Source: Pantoea sp. Mb-10 (lineage in GTDB: Bacteria > Pseudomonadota > Gammaproteobacteria > Enterobacterales > Enterobacteriaceae). Taken from it: a stretch of 64,000 bases of DNA. A program made the position numbers and the translations under genes. Below are positions 8,031-15,800 of the stretch, piece by piece (position 1 is the stretch's first letter; each line of letters starts with the position of its first letter). Location: the NCBI RefSeq assembly GCF_021272205.1, contig NZ_JAJSDX010000005.1, positions 1 to 64,000 on the forward strand. Reading direction: 5' to 3'. The notes beneath the pieces were generated by a model, which worked only from the letters and a program-made list of their open reading frames with translations, did no database searches and had not been told where the DNA came from.

Positions 8031-8630
8031 TCAGCCCGCCAGCGCAGCGCGTGCCTCGCGGAGCACCCGGCGGATGTTTTCCGGCACCGCCGGGCTTGTG
8101 CAAAGTGAAAGCGGACTGGGGTGAGGCATCTTCAGCACCGTGACGCCGGGGCACTGATGACTGACCGTCCCGCGGGCCTGAGCCGCTACGGCACCGGCCA
8201 GCACCACCACGCGCAGCGCGGGCAGATACGCCAGCACGTCCTCAAGCCAGGCGCAGCCGCTGCGGATGTCCGCCGCTGAGGGCCGTTTCTGCGGCCCGTC
8301 GCTGACCCAGGGCACCGTATTCCACAGCACGCTGTCCCGGCGCGCAATACCGGCTTCCGCCAGAAACCGCCCCAGGTTCTGCTGGGCCGGCCCCGGGTTA
8401 TCCCGCGACACAAACCGGGGTGACGGGCTGCTGCGCGCCGGCGACTGCAGCAGGACGAGCAGTCCGGCCCCGGTCCCGCCGTCGGCCGGATCAAACCACG
8501 GCAGCTCCACGCCGTGCTGACGCAGCCCGCTGACCCAGCGATTCAGCGCGGCCACGTGCGGCGCGGTGACTGCCGCGAGGCGTTCCTCGCGTAAAAACGG
8601 GTCCAGCAGCGACGTGCAGGTTTCACTCAC
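8031..8630 (-). CDS. Uracil-DNA glycosylase superfamily protein
   Basis: The 199-residue protein fits the UDG fold: an early strand with LLVLLQSPARSS in place of the usual GQDPYH or GExPG loop, then SRDNPGPAQQNL, LWNTVPW, LRVVVLAGAVAAQA and the C-terminal HPSPLSL, where HPS is the second catalytic motif of the superfamily. Which family it joins and whether it excises uracil are unclear because motif A is unusual. The GTG start at 8630 overlaps the stop of the anion transporter gene (GTGA), so it is translationally coupled; a longer frame to 8720 would overlap the transporter by ~90 bases. It ends about 60 bases before the riboswitch leader. The link of a base-excision protein to fluoride is unknown. 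Confidence 0.75.
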   Translation of the reverse strand: MSETCTSLLDPFLREERLAAVTAPHVAALNRWVSGLRQHGVELPWFDPADGGTGAGLLVLLQSPARSSPSPRFVSRDNPGPAQQNLGRFLAEAGIARRDSVLWNTVPWVSDGPQKRPSAADIRSGCAWLEDVLAYLPALRVVVLAGAVAAQARGTVSHQCPGVTVLKMPHPSPLSLCTSPAVPENIRRVLREARAALAG

Positions 8631-9787
8631 GGCTTCCGGTCCAGGCCTGCCAGACAGGGGGAAACAAACAGTTTCCCGCTCCATGCCCCGCGCACCGTCT
8701 TCACCGCGACCAGCAGCCACATGGCGGCCAGCATGACGACAAGAAGCGCACCGAAGCCTTTAAAGAACGCCAGGTCAACGAGGGTGGACAGCTTCAGCGT
8801 GGCGACCGTGTACACGCCCAGCGGGAAGGTAAAGCCCCACCATCCCAGATTGAACGGAATGCCTTCACGGAAGTATCGCACGGTTATCAGCGTGGCCAGC
8901 AGCATCCACCACAGGCCGCAGCCCCAGAAGAGAATGCCGGCAACGAACCCCACGCCTTGCGCGATATGACCGATTTCCGGCATGCCCGCCGCGGCAAACA
9001 CCCCGGGCGCATCTCCGCCGATGACCAGCATCCCCAGCGAGCCGGTACCAATCGGCCCCAGTGCCAGCCAGCTTGAGGCCGCCATGCTTTCGTGTGGTAG
9101 CTTGTGCAGCGCCATACGCAGCAGCAGGATGGCGAGGATGCTCAGCGCCACCGGCACCGAGTACGCCCACAGCACGTAGCTGGTAATAATGATGCCGAGC
9201 TGCGCGTGGGGGTCGGCAATGTGCGGTGCCAGCAGGCCGCCACTGACTGCCGCAACCTCGGCGGCCACGACCGGCAGTAACCAGACGGCGGTCATCTGGT
9301 CAATGCTGTGCTGCTGCCGGGTAAACATCATGTAGGGAATACACACGCCACACAGCAGCGACATCGCCACGTCCAGCCACCACAGGGCGTGCGCTACGGG
9401 AATGACGTCAGCCCCCCACCGGGGGAGGCCAAACGCCAGCAGCCCGTTGATGATGGTGGCCATGCCCATCGGGATGGTGCCGAAGAACATGGACACCGTT
9501 GAATGGCCAAAGATGCGCTTTGCCTCACCGAAGTACATCACCCAGCGGGCCAGATACATCACGGCAAAGACGCTGAACAGGAAGATGTTAAACATCCAGA
9601 GTCCCTCGGCGACGAGGCGTAATCCCGGAACCGGCCAGGGGAACTGCGCCAGAGACAGAGACAGGATACCGGTCCCCATGGTCGCGGCGAACCAGTTAGG
9701 CGTGAACTGACGTATAGCCTCTTTCGGGCTGCTCAGCGCGCTCAGCGGGCGCGCTCCGTTATGCAGGGTAAATATTTTATCGTTCAT
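8627..9787 (-). CDS. TDT/SLAC1-TehA family anion transporter
   Basis: The 386-residue protein has about ten hydrophobic segments and begins with FTPNWFAATMGTGILS, the pattern typical of the tellurite-resistance/dicarboxylate transporter family (TehA, Mae1, sulfite exporter Ssu1, plant SLAC1). Members conduct or export small anions or dicarboxylates in the inner membrane. It is the middle gene of a separate minus-strand group (propeller, transporter, UDG-like) directly upstream of the fluoride operon. Cargo position and fold make anion efflux plausible, but substrate specificity cannot be read. E. coli TehA is shorter by over fifty residues; the extra length is mainly at the two ends. TGA overlaps the start of the UDG-like gene. 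Confidence 0.85.
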   Translation of the reverse strand: MNDKIFTLHNGARPLSALSSPKEAIRQFTPNWFAATMGTGILSLSLAQFPWPVPGLRLVAEGLWMFNIFLFSVFAVMYLARWVMYFGEAKRIFGHSTVSMFFGTIPMGMATIINGLLAFGLPRWGADVIPVAHALWWLDVAMSLLCGVCIPYMMFTRQQHSIDQMTAVWLLPVVAAEVAAVSGGLLAPHIADPHAQLGIIITSYVLWAYSVPVALSILAILLLRMALHKLPHESMAASSWLALGPIGTGSLGMLVIGGDAPGVFAAAGMPEIGHIAQGVGFVAGILFWGCGLWWMLLATLITVRYFREGIPFNLGWWGFTFPLGVYTVATLKLSTLVDLAFFKGFGALLVVMLAAMWLLVAVKTVRGAWSGKLFVSPCLAGLDRKP

Positions 9788-9938
9788 GCCGTAATCTCCT
9801 GAGTAGACAGAAAGAGTATAGGCACGTCGGGTTAAATCTTTAAAACAGGTTATTCAGTTAAAATAAACCAGTAAAAGTGGTTAGACTCTCCCACTCCGGG
9901 AAGGACCGTCACACCGCCGGAGTGAGGGAAGGACTGAA

Positions 9939-10940
9939 TCAGGCCTGCGGCGGGCTTTTAATCGTGGCCGTGACGCGGTTCTGTTTCAGGTCAACGACCG
10001 CAATGCTGAGGTCTTTATTCAGCACCCACGCGCGGGCACCGTCTTTGCTGAAAACGATGGCCTGACGGGGCGCATCCAGTCCGGTAACGGTGGAGACCAC
10101 CTTACCGGCGGCGGTATCAATAACGGAGAGGCTGTTGTCGCCCAGGTTGCCGCTGTAAACATAGCGGTTATCCGGCGTCAGGGCGGCACCGTAAGGATCC
10201 TGCCCCACGGGAATGGTTGCCGTAATGGCGAGCTTCTGCGTGTCAACCACGGCGATGGTGTTGCTGCCGCTGTTAGCCGCGTACAGTGTGCGGCCGTCGG
10301 CGCTGACTGAAATGGCGCGCAGCTTGCTGAAGCCTGTTATCTCGCCGCGAATCTCGCCCGTTACGGCGTCAACCAGGGTAATTTTATCGCCCTTAAAGTT
10401 AGTGACGTAGACGGTTTTGCCGTCCGGGCTGATTTTTATGCCCTGACGGGGCTGGGCAAAACCCGTCACGACCGCAACGGGCCGGTTGTGCGTCAGGTCA
10501 TACACCGAGAGCGTGCTGGCGGCCTCGTTATTCACATACAGGCGCTGACCGTCACGGCTGATAGCTGTGCCGAATGCCCCGGGCCCCAGCGGCAGCGAGG
10601 TCTCCACGTCAAGCGTCCCGGTGCTGATTTTTCTGACCACGCCGAGGCTGCTGTCTGAAAGATATACGGCCTTCCCGTCGGGGGAGAAAAGCGCATTGCG
10701 GGGCGTGACGTATCCCTTAAGCACCTTTCTGACTTTCCCGGCAGCCAGGTCGTAGACCACCACCTCAGAGCGCTCACTGTAGGACGCCACCGCCGTTTTC
10801 TCATCGGGACTGACAGCAAGGGAATTGTTGTGGATATCGCCGTCAAACGTCCAGCGTTCCTCTGCGGCACCGGCGAGGGTGCTGATAAGAAGAAACGCCA
10901 CCGCGGTCAGTCCCGGGATCCTGTATTTTTTTATCATCAT
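9939..10940 (-). CDS. Periplasmic YVTN-type beta-propeller protein (YncE-like)
   Basis: The 333-residue protein starts with a signal peptide (basic MMIKKYR, hydrophobic LTAVAFLLISTLAG, cleavage after about AGA) and then repeats of roughly 40 residues with motifs such as SPDGKTVYVTN, SADGRTLYAAN and TPDNRYVYSGN. That is a seven-bladed beta-propeller like E. coli YncE. Such proteins sit in the periplasm; YncE binds single-stranded DNA in vitro but its role is unclear. AGGAAAA precedes the double ATG, so the start may be either codon. It is the rightmost cargo gene, with about 240 bases to the right end of the element and about 150 to the transporter gene. No known link to fluoride. Confidence 0.85.
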   Translation of the reverse strand: MMIKKYRIPGLTAVAFLLISTLAGAAEERWTFDGDIHNNSLAVSPDEKTAVASYSERSEVVVYDLAAGKVRKVLKGYVTPRNALFSPDGKAVYLSDSSLGVVRKISTGTLDVETSLPLGPGAFGTAISRDGQRLYVNNEAASTLSVYDLTHNRPVAVVTGFAQPRQGIKISPDGKTVYVTNFKGDKITLVDAVTGEIRGEITGFSKLRAISVSADGRTLYAANSGSNTIAVVDTQKLAITATIPVGQDPYGAALTPDNRYVYSGNLGDNSLSVIDTAAGKVVSTVTGLDAPRQAIVFSKDGARAWVLNKDLSIAVVDLKQNRVTATIKSPPQA

Positions 10941-11166
10941 TTTTCCTGCATTGGGGTGGGTAAGGGATAAGACTCATTGCCCGATTGAGGGCTTCAGAGT
11001 AAGCATGGCAGATTAAATCCTGGCGGGGAAATCGATTTTCCGACTATGTCTTACCACCCTCAACCTTCCCCCCTGTCAGTAAGCATACTGAGGTAGTTCA
11101 AGGCTGAATAATTCCTGTTCAGAAAATAAACTTCAGAGGAATGGTAACTGATTTTTTTTGTTTAAA

Positions 11167-11176
11167 TTGCATTCCA
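11167..11176 (-). repeat. Right terminal inverted repeat of the umuC-inserted element
   Basis: TTGCATTCCA is the exact reverse complement of 213-222 and lies 6-7 bases before the point where umuC coding sequence resumes. The two copies define the symmetric ends of the element. Confidence 0.7.
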
Positions 11177-11182
11177 CATAAA

Positions 11183-12215
11183 TGCCGACATGAGCAGCCG
11201 CGTGATGACGACGCTGGAAGATATGGCGCCCAACGTAGAAATTTATTCGATTGACGAAGCTTTCCTGAACCTTTCAGGCATGCGCCGGCTTAAGCCGCTT
11301 GAGAATTACGGGCGCGATATACGGGAACGGGTAAAAAGCGAAACGCATTTGACCGTGGGCATCGGGATAGCGCAAACCAAGACGCTGGCAAAGCTGGCAA
11401 ATCATGCAGCCAAGAAGTGGAGCCAGACGGGTGGCGTCGTGGATTTATCTGACGTTGAACGGCAGAAAAAACTCATGGCGCTGGTGGCGGTTGAGGATGT
11501 GTGGGGCGTGGGGCGCCGCATCAGCAAAAAGCTCAACGCCATGGGCATCGTCACGGCTAAAGACCTGTCAGAGCAGAGCACGTACATCATACGCAAACAC
11601 TTCAATGTGGTTCTCGAGAGAACGGTCAGAGAACTGCGCGGCGAGCCATGCCTTGAGCTGGAAGAGTTTGCGCCAACCAAGCAGCAGATTGTCTGCTCCA
11701 GGTCCTTTGGACACCGCATCACCGATTACATGGAGATGAGGCAGGCGGTGTGTGCTTTCGCTGAGCGCGCTGCCGAAAAGCTACGGGGCGAAAAACAGTA
11801 TTGCCGCCATGTCGCCGTATTCGTCAGAACCAGCCCTCACGCCGTAGGTGAGGTTTTTTATGGCAATCAGGCCATGAGAAAGCTGAGCACCCCGACCAAC
11901 GACACCAGAGACATTATCCGTGTCGCTATGGAGGCACTGGATCATATCTGGCTGAGCGGTCATCGCTATATGAAAGCTGGCGTCATGCTGGGTGATTTTT
12001 TCAGCCAGGGCGTTGCACAGCTCAACCTTTTTGATGAATTTAAACCACAGGCCAACAGCGAGGCGCTCATGCGCGTTGTAGACGGCATAAACCAGAGCGG
12101 TAAGGGGAAACTATGGTTTGCGGGGCAGGGCATCCAGAAAGCGTGGGCCATGAAGCGAGAGATGTTGTCACCGGCATACACAACAAGGTATTCGGACCTT
12201 CCCGTTGCGAAGTGA
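11183..12215 (+). pseudogene. umuC: 3' fragment of the disrupted umuC
   Basis: The frame resumes at ADMSSRVMTTLE, exactly where the fragment at 1-203 stops, and runs to the normal UmuC C-terminus (YTTRYSDLPVAK). It retains [14 protein letters not shown] (catalytic acidic pair), [61 protein letters not shown] and the beta-clamp-type [14 protein letters not shown]. An ATG at 11190 could start a 341-residue product lacking the N-terminal palm, which would be inactive as a polymerase. Without its 5' part and promoter the gene is broken. Protein identity to the intact copy at 49183 is high but not complete, so the two are old paralogues, not a recent duplication. Confidence 0.95.
12141..12215 (+). 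repeat. Direct repeat copy 1: umuC 3' end left of the lipase gene
   Basis: These 75 bases, the last codons of umuC, recur at 13628-13702 with 13 mismatches by my count. Similarity continues weakly for about 40 bases past the stop codon in both copies. The pair brackets the lipase-like gene. Confidence 0.85.
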
Positions 12216-12492
12216 TTTTTATACTTAAGCCGCTGCAGCAGATACTTCCTACCAGTCAGACGTGTTACCTGGCTGAGTGGAAGGGACGCAAGTCGGCCAA
12301 GTCTTATTGCGCTAAACGGCTCAGGTCTCAAAACATGAACCAGATAAACTTTTTAGCTATGGTAATGTCCGCTATGAGCGAAAAACGGACATTGGAATTT
12401 AAAACCTTGCAGGGTAGATTAACTTTTAAGGTAGCTGACCTTGCATGGTCGGTAAAATTGGCTGTTAGGCGACAATGCTGCGGAGGAAAAAC

Positions 12493-13452
12493 ATGGATGC
12501 AAAGCTTATAAATCGCTTAAATGGAATTCTTAGTTTGGCGAATCAGCAAGAGTGGGAAGACGAATCTTTTTCTCTCAATAAAGCCCAAGTGTGCGTCGAA
12601 TTATCCTCTATAGTATATGAAGATGTTCAAGAGTATGAATTGGAGAAGGCAAGTCGAATTCATCTCTTTGCAAGCGACACTTATAGGCGCTTGATTGAAA
12701 ATCGCACTACCAACTCAATTCTTGATGACCTGAGTGAAGCAAATCTGGATGCTAGGTTTTTCGCGGTTCGTGGTCGATATGCGCTAGTGCTAGGTACAAT
12801 TTTTGATGACGTCGTGATTCTTGCTATAAGAGGCACCGTGTTCCGTAGGCTTTGGGACTGGAAAGCAAATATAGATGCCGAAAAGTACAATGTTCGGGAG
12901 TGCCAACCCTTTCATCCTTTTCATTATGATGGTCATGTTGAATTTGACGACCAGTTCTTTCACCGAGGGTTCTTTGAGTCCATCATTCCTCAGTTCGCAT
13001 CTATTTCTAACCACATTAACCAACGAAATAGTTCGGGAAAGAACCTCAAGATTATTTGGACTGGCCACTCATTAGGTGGAGCAATGGCCGCTGTAGGCTA
13101 CGCGATTCACACTGCGCATCATACTGAGAATATTCCAGGCCATGCCGTTTGTGCGTACACATTTGGCATGCCTCGCTATTGTGGACTTGGTAGCGTATGT
13201 ACTTTTCCGAGTCCCCACCATATTTATAGAAAGAAAGACCTCGTACCAACCGTGCCGTTTAGAAAAATGGGCTTCACTGACAGTAGTAAGGAGTACGAGA
13301 TCACTGATAGCGGATTGATTGCTTTGACTGAGCGCACCGATACATTCGGGCTGGCGGGCCATGTTCCAAAGCTGTTATCAAGCATAAAGGCACATTCAAT
13401 AGAAGGCTACGCAGACCTATTATCTAAAGCAACTGGCATAGCAAGACCGTGA
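12493..13452 (+). CDS. Class 3 lipase-like alpha/beta hydrolase
   Basis: The 319-residue protein has the lipase_3 nucleophile elbow WTGHSLGGAMAAVGYA (Ser about residue 200), a preceding strand LAIRGTVFRRLWDWKANID, a probable catalytic Asp in YRKKDLVPTVPF and a His in KLLSSIKAHSIEGY. No signal peptide is visible. ATG at 12493 is chosen for GGAGG nine bases upstream. It would hydrolyse acyl esters in the cytoplasm or be delivered by another route. Base composition is clearly more AT-rich than its neighbours and codons such as ata, aga and ttg are common, marking foreign origin. It lies between two copies of the umuC 3' end (12141-12215 and 13628-13702). A phospholipase effector or defence role is possible but unsupported: no immunity gene, VgrG or partner is seen. 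Confidence 0.8.
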   Translation: MDAKLINRLNGILSLANQQEWEDESFSLNKAQVCVELSSIVYEDVQEYELEKASRIHLFASDTYRRLIENRTTNSILDDLSEANLDARFFAVRGRYALVLGTIFDDVVILAIRGTVFRRLWDWKANIDAEKYNVRECQPFHPFHYDGHVEFDDQFFHRGFFESIIPQFASISNHINQRNSSGKNLKIIWTGHSLGGAMAAVGYAIHTAHHTENIPGHAVCAYTFGMPRYCGLGSVCTFPSPHHIYRKKDLVPTVPFRKMGFTDSSKEYEITDSGLIALTERTDTFGLAGHVPKLLSSIKAHSIEGYADLLSKATGIARP

Positions 13453-13627
13453 TCAAGTTTAGAAAATATCACCTAGCAAATTTCCCCATACAAATCAATC
13501 ATGCTGTCATGCCTTTCGCAAAGGGTGCAAAAGCCACGCTAGCACTCCAACTTCTGCTGTTGGCACAGAGCGGGCTTTCCGTCCGATTGCTTTAATCCGC
13601 TTGAGGCGACTCTCAGAAAGAAAAAAA

Positions 13628-13702
13628 GCGTGGGCCATGAAGAGAAACATACTGTCATCGGCATAAACAATAAGTTATTCGTCCCTTATCGTTGCGAAGT
13701 GA
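13628..13702 (+). pseudogene. Decayed second copy of a umuC 3' end (direct repeat copy 2)
   Basis: This segment begins GCGTGGGCCATGAAG like 12141 and ends GTTGCGAAGTGA like the umuC stop region. Read in the UmuC frame it gives AWAMKR and ends VAK-stop, but has an in-frame TAA midway. It is a remnant, not a gene. With 12141-12215 it forms imperfect direct repeats around the lipase gene, suggesting an insertion or homologous exchange at the umuC end. The stretch from 13703 to 13921 shows no gene. Confidence 0.8.
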
Positions 13703-13921
13703 GGTTTGAATGCAGCCGCTACATCAGATACTCCCAACAAGCTTTTATGAAGGGTGAGCATCGGTTAAGCACTAGCGAAGCGGTAAAACCATTCTGCAAA
13801 ACTATAATCAAATCGTTGATTTATATGACTTAAGCAAAAGCCTCACTAAGGACTAATAGTATCTTTGCAAACCTGTTATTTTCTATATAAATCATTGCCA
13901 TACAGTAATTTGTTTCATGTA

Positions 13922-14086
13922 ATGCTGCGTCATATGGAGTGGTTCGAAGCGGCTGACCTGATTGTTAAAGGCATGGAAGGCGCAATCGCTGCTAAGACCG
14001 TGACCTATGACTTCGAGCGTCTGATGGATGGCGCTAAACTGCTGAAATGTTCAGAGTTTGGTGACGCGATCATCGCTAACATGTAA
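13922..14086 (+). pseudogene. icd: Displaced 3' end of icd (isocitrate dehydrogenase), island attachment remnant
   Basis: The frame [14 protein letters not shown] then [16 protein letters not shown] and [12 protein letters not shown] is the C-terminus of enterobacterial isocitrate dehydrogenase, about 54 of over 410 residues. Nothing upstream encodes the rest of the enzyme; homology begins sharply at the ATGCTGCGTCA segment. The 3' end of icd is the known integration site of e14 and phage 21 type elements in E. coli. The natural icd terminator still follows. The remnant is therefore the original gene end pushed away by an integrated island, whose copy of the end completes icd left of the window. 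The crossover is expected near 13922-13945. Confidence 0.92.
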
Positions 14087-14110
14087 TCCGCTTGCGGGTG
14101 AAACCAAAGC

Positions 14111-14135
14111 GGGAGCCAGTGGCTCCCGTTTTTTT
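14111..14135 (+). terminator. Intrinsic terminator after the icd 3' end
   Basis: GGGAGCC-AGT-GGCTCCC followed by a run of eight T. It lies 24 bases after the icd stop and just before the converging ybdG stop. Confidence 0.88.
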
Positions 14136-14140
14136 ATGCG

Positions 14141-15394
14141 CTATTCGGCGCTGTTCCGGGTGGCGAACTCGTCCTCGCGCGCCTGCGAAAGCCGCCAAAA
14201 ATCATGGCCGGCGGGATGCTGATAAATCCGTAGCGAAAACTGGCTGAGAATGGCGTAAATGTACTCGAATATTGCCGACTGGGAGTTTTCGTAATCCGCC
14301 CACAGCACCGAGGAGGTAAAGCAATACACCTCGACCGGCAGGCCCTCGGGTGACGGTTTCATGGCGCGCACCACGATGTACATGTCTTTTTTGATGTCGT
14401 CGCGCTGGGTCAGCCAGGCGGTGAGAAAATGACGAAACACCGTCAGATTTGTAATGCCATTCTCCGCAAACCAGCGGTCGCCCACCACGCTGCTGTCGCG
14501 TCCATCCATCAGTACCGATAGCTGTTCGCTAACGCCGCGGAGTTGCGTCATTTGCTGCACCATATTCTGGTCAAGAAAGCGGATAGAGGTTTGATCCAGC
14601 ACGAAACTGCGCATAATACGGCGTGCGCCAGACGAGAACATCGCCTGCCAGTTGGTATAGGTTTCGGTGAGAAAGTTCTTGGTGGGAATGCGCGATAGGG
14701 TGTTATCCCAGTTGCGAATGGTGATGGTATGCAGGGCAATGTCAATCACTTCGCCGCTGATGCCGTTATCTGGCATTTCAATCCAATCGCCCAGCTGCAA
14801 GACATCGTTGGAAGAGACCTGAATATTCGCCACCAGTGACAGCAGCGTATGCTGAAATACCAACATCAGCACGGCCGCCACCGCACCCAAGCTGGAGATA
14901 ATAATCACCGGTGATTTGTTCGACATGATCGCCAAAATCATGATCGCAGAGAGGATATGAACCAGAATTTTCCCCACCTGGATATAGCCTTTGATCGAAT
15001 GATTCTTACGCCGCGATTTTCGCGAATACGAATTGTTAACGATCTCCAGCACTTCGGTGAAGAACAGCGATAAATAGACAAAGAACAAAATGCCGCAGAT
15101 GGTTTTGACCGCAATTTCCAGGTGCTCAGGCAAGCCGGTCATAAACTGCAGCAGGAAATAAACCGTAATCACCGGCACAAAATTAGAGAGCTTCTCCGAA
15201 AGGCGCACATCTTTATCCAGCGGCACCTCTTTTTTGTGCGCGCTAAAGAAAACCTTTCGCACCACTTTGACCAACAGGAATTTACACAGCAGGTGCGCCA
15301 CCATGGCGACCACAACCAGCAGCAGCAGGCTGAACGTCGCGGAGAGGGTGGAATTACCTTCTATGAAGGTCTGGATTTCGTGTAGATAACTCAT
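14141..15394 (-). CDS. ybdG: Miniconductance mechanosensitive channel, YbdG/MscM type
   Basis: With the start at 15394 the protein is 417 residues, close to E. coli YbdG (415). An ATG 33 bases upstream is also possible; neither has a strong ribosome site. It has about five hydrophobic segments, then the MscS pore and beta domain region (SSLGAVAAVLMLVFQHTLLSLVANIQVSSNDVLQLGDWIEMP, NGISGEVIDIALHTITIRNWDNT). In this family the extended beta domain carries an insertion with CFTSSVLWADYE near the C-terminus. It is an inner-membrane osmotic-downshock channel of small conductance. It converges on icd, so it marks the first intact core gene right of the island boundary. Confidence 0.88.
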   Translation of the reverse strand: MSYLHEIQTFIEGNSTLSATFSLLLLVVVAMVAHLLCKFLLVKVVRKVFFSAHKKEVPLDKDVRLSEKLSNFVPVITVYFLLQFMTGLPEHLEIAVKTICGILFFVYLSLFFTEVLEIVNNSYSRKSRRKNHSIKGYIQVGKILVHILSAIMILAIMSNKSPVIIISSLGAVAAVLMLVFQHTLLSLVANIQVSSNDVLQLGDWIEMPDNGISGEVIDIALHTITIRNWDNTLSRIPTKNFLTETYTNWQAMFSSGARRIMRSFVLDQTSIRFLDQNMVQQMTQLRGVSEQLSVLMDGRDSSVVGDRWFAENGITNLTVFRHFLTAWLTQRDDIKKDMYIVVRAMKPSPEGLPVEVYCFTSSVLWADYENSQSAIFEYIYAILSQFSLRIYQHPAGHDFWRLSQAREDEFATRNSAE

Positions 15395-15559
15395 TTCAAC
15401 CACATGCCTGACAAGATTGGCGTGCATTCAACCACAGTTGTATCACGCGAGATATGCGACAAATGCGCAATATTTGAAACGGTTAACACCCCGCGATCGC
15501 CGCGCGTGTAATTTGCGTCACAAACCGCTATGGTCAGGGAGATTTTGTCAGGAGGTGGT

Positions 15560-15757
15560 ATGCAAGGTGTGATCAAATTTGCCAAAGGCTGGCTGCTGTT
15601 TTCGGTGCTCTGGGGCATATTCATGTGGTTTGTATCGTGGAAAGCCGAAGGTAAGGCGCCCGGATTAGCCATTGTGACCAGTTTATATGCGGGATTAATT
15701 TATCAAGCGTTGATAACCATGGTGGGCCGTTATAAAGCGCGGCGCGCGCAGCAGTAA
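15560..15757 (+). CDS. Small two-helix membrane protein, unknown
   Basis: The 65-residue product starts at ATG 15560 with AGGAGG six bases upstream. Two hydrophobic segments are visible (GWLLFSVLWGIFMWFV and GLAIVTSLYAGLIYQALITMV) followed by a basic tail RYKARRAQQ, suggesting an inner-membrane protein with cytoplasmic C-terminus. I do not recognise the family. It stands alone between two genes transcribed toward and away from it, with a terminator just after its stop. Confidence 0.7.
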   Translation: MQGVIKFAKGWLLFSVLWGIFMWFVSWKAEGKAPGLAIVTSLYAGLIYQALITMVGRYKARRAQQ

Positions 15758-15773
15758 CGCTCTATAAACAGTA

Positions 15774-15796
15774 AAAGGGGCCATCGTGGCCCCTTT
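15774..15796. terminator. Bidirectional terminator
   Basis: AAAGGGGCC-atcgt-GGCCCCTTT, a nine-pair stem between the 65-residue membrane protein (plus) and the CsbD/YqjD-like gene (minus). A/T runs flank both sides only briefly. Confidence 0.75.
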
Positions 15797-15800
15797 CGCA

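Larger units (their letters stand above)
203..11182. mobile_element. ~10.98 kb Tn554-like element carrying fluoride-resistance genes, inserted in umuC
   Basis: The boundaries come from reconstructing umuC: bases ending at 202 and starting at 11183 rejoin in frame. Both ends carry the same 10-mer in inverted orientation (213-222 and 11167-11176), 7 to 10 bases inside the junctions. The left end holds two adjacent tyrosine recombinase genes (274-1257 and 1259-3376) laid out like tnpA-tnpB of Tn554-type elements. The rest is cargo: a VOC protein, a riboswitch-controlled fluoride operon, a UDG-like protein, an anion transporter and a beta-propeller. No recognisable tnpC is seen. The junction may shift by one or two bases because of shared T/A bases at the crossover. 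Confidence 0.85.
1..13921. mobile_element. Right part of a genomic island integrated at icd (left end outside the window)
   Basis: Bases up to about 13921 are bounded on the right by a displaced 3' end of icd (13922-14086), which is what site-specific integration into icd leaves at the far junction. The contents are accessory: a split umuC, a fluoride-resistance element nested in it, and an AT-rich lipase gene flanked by umuC-end repeats. Core genes with conserved order begin immediately after the icd remnant. The complete icd and probably the island's own integrase are expected left of base 1 and cannot be seen. That this whole stretch is one island is inferred from the single visible boundary. 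Confidence 0.65.

Noticed and set aside
9891..9924. Inverted repeat (CACTCCGG/CCGGAGTG) between the propeller and transporter genes
   Set aside because: A long 17-base loop and no T run; could be a terminator or an operator, but support is too weak.
13865..13921. Upstream extension of the icd 3' frame that would give a 73-residue protein
   Set aside because: icd homology begins only at 13922; the preceding codons are AT-rich island DNA without a ribosome site.
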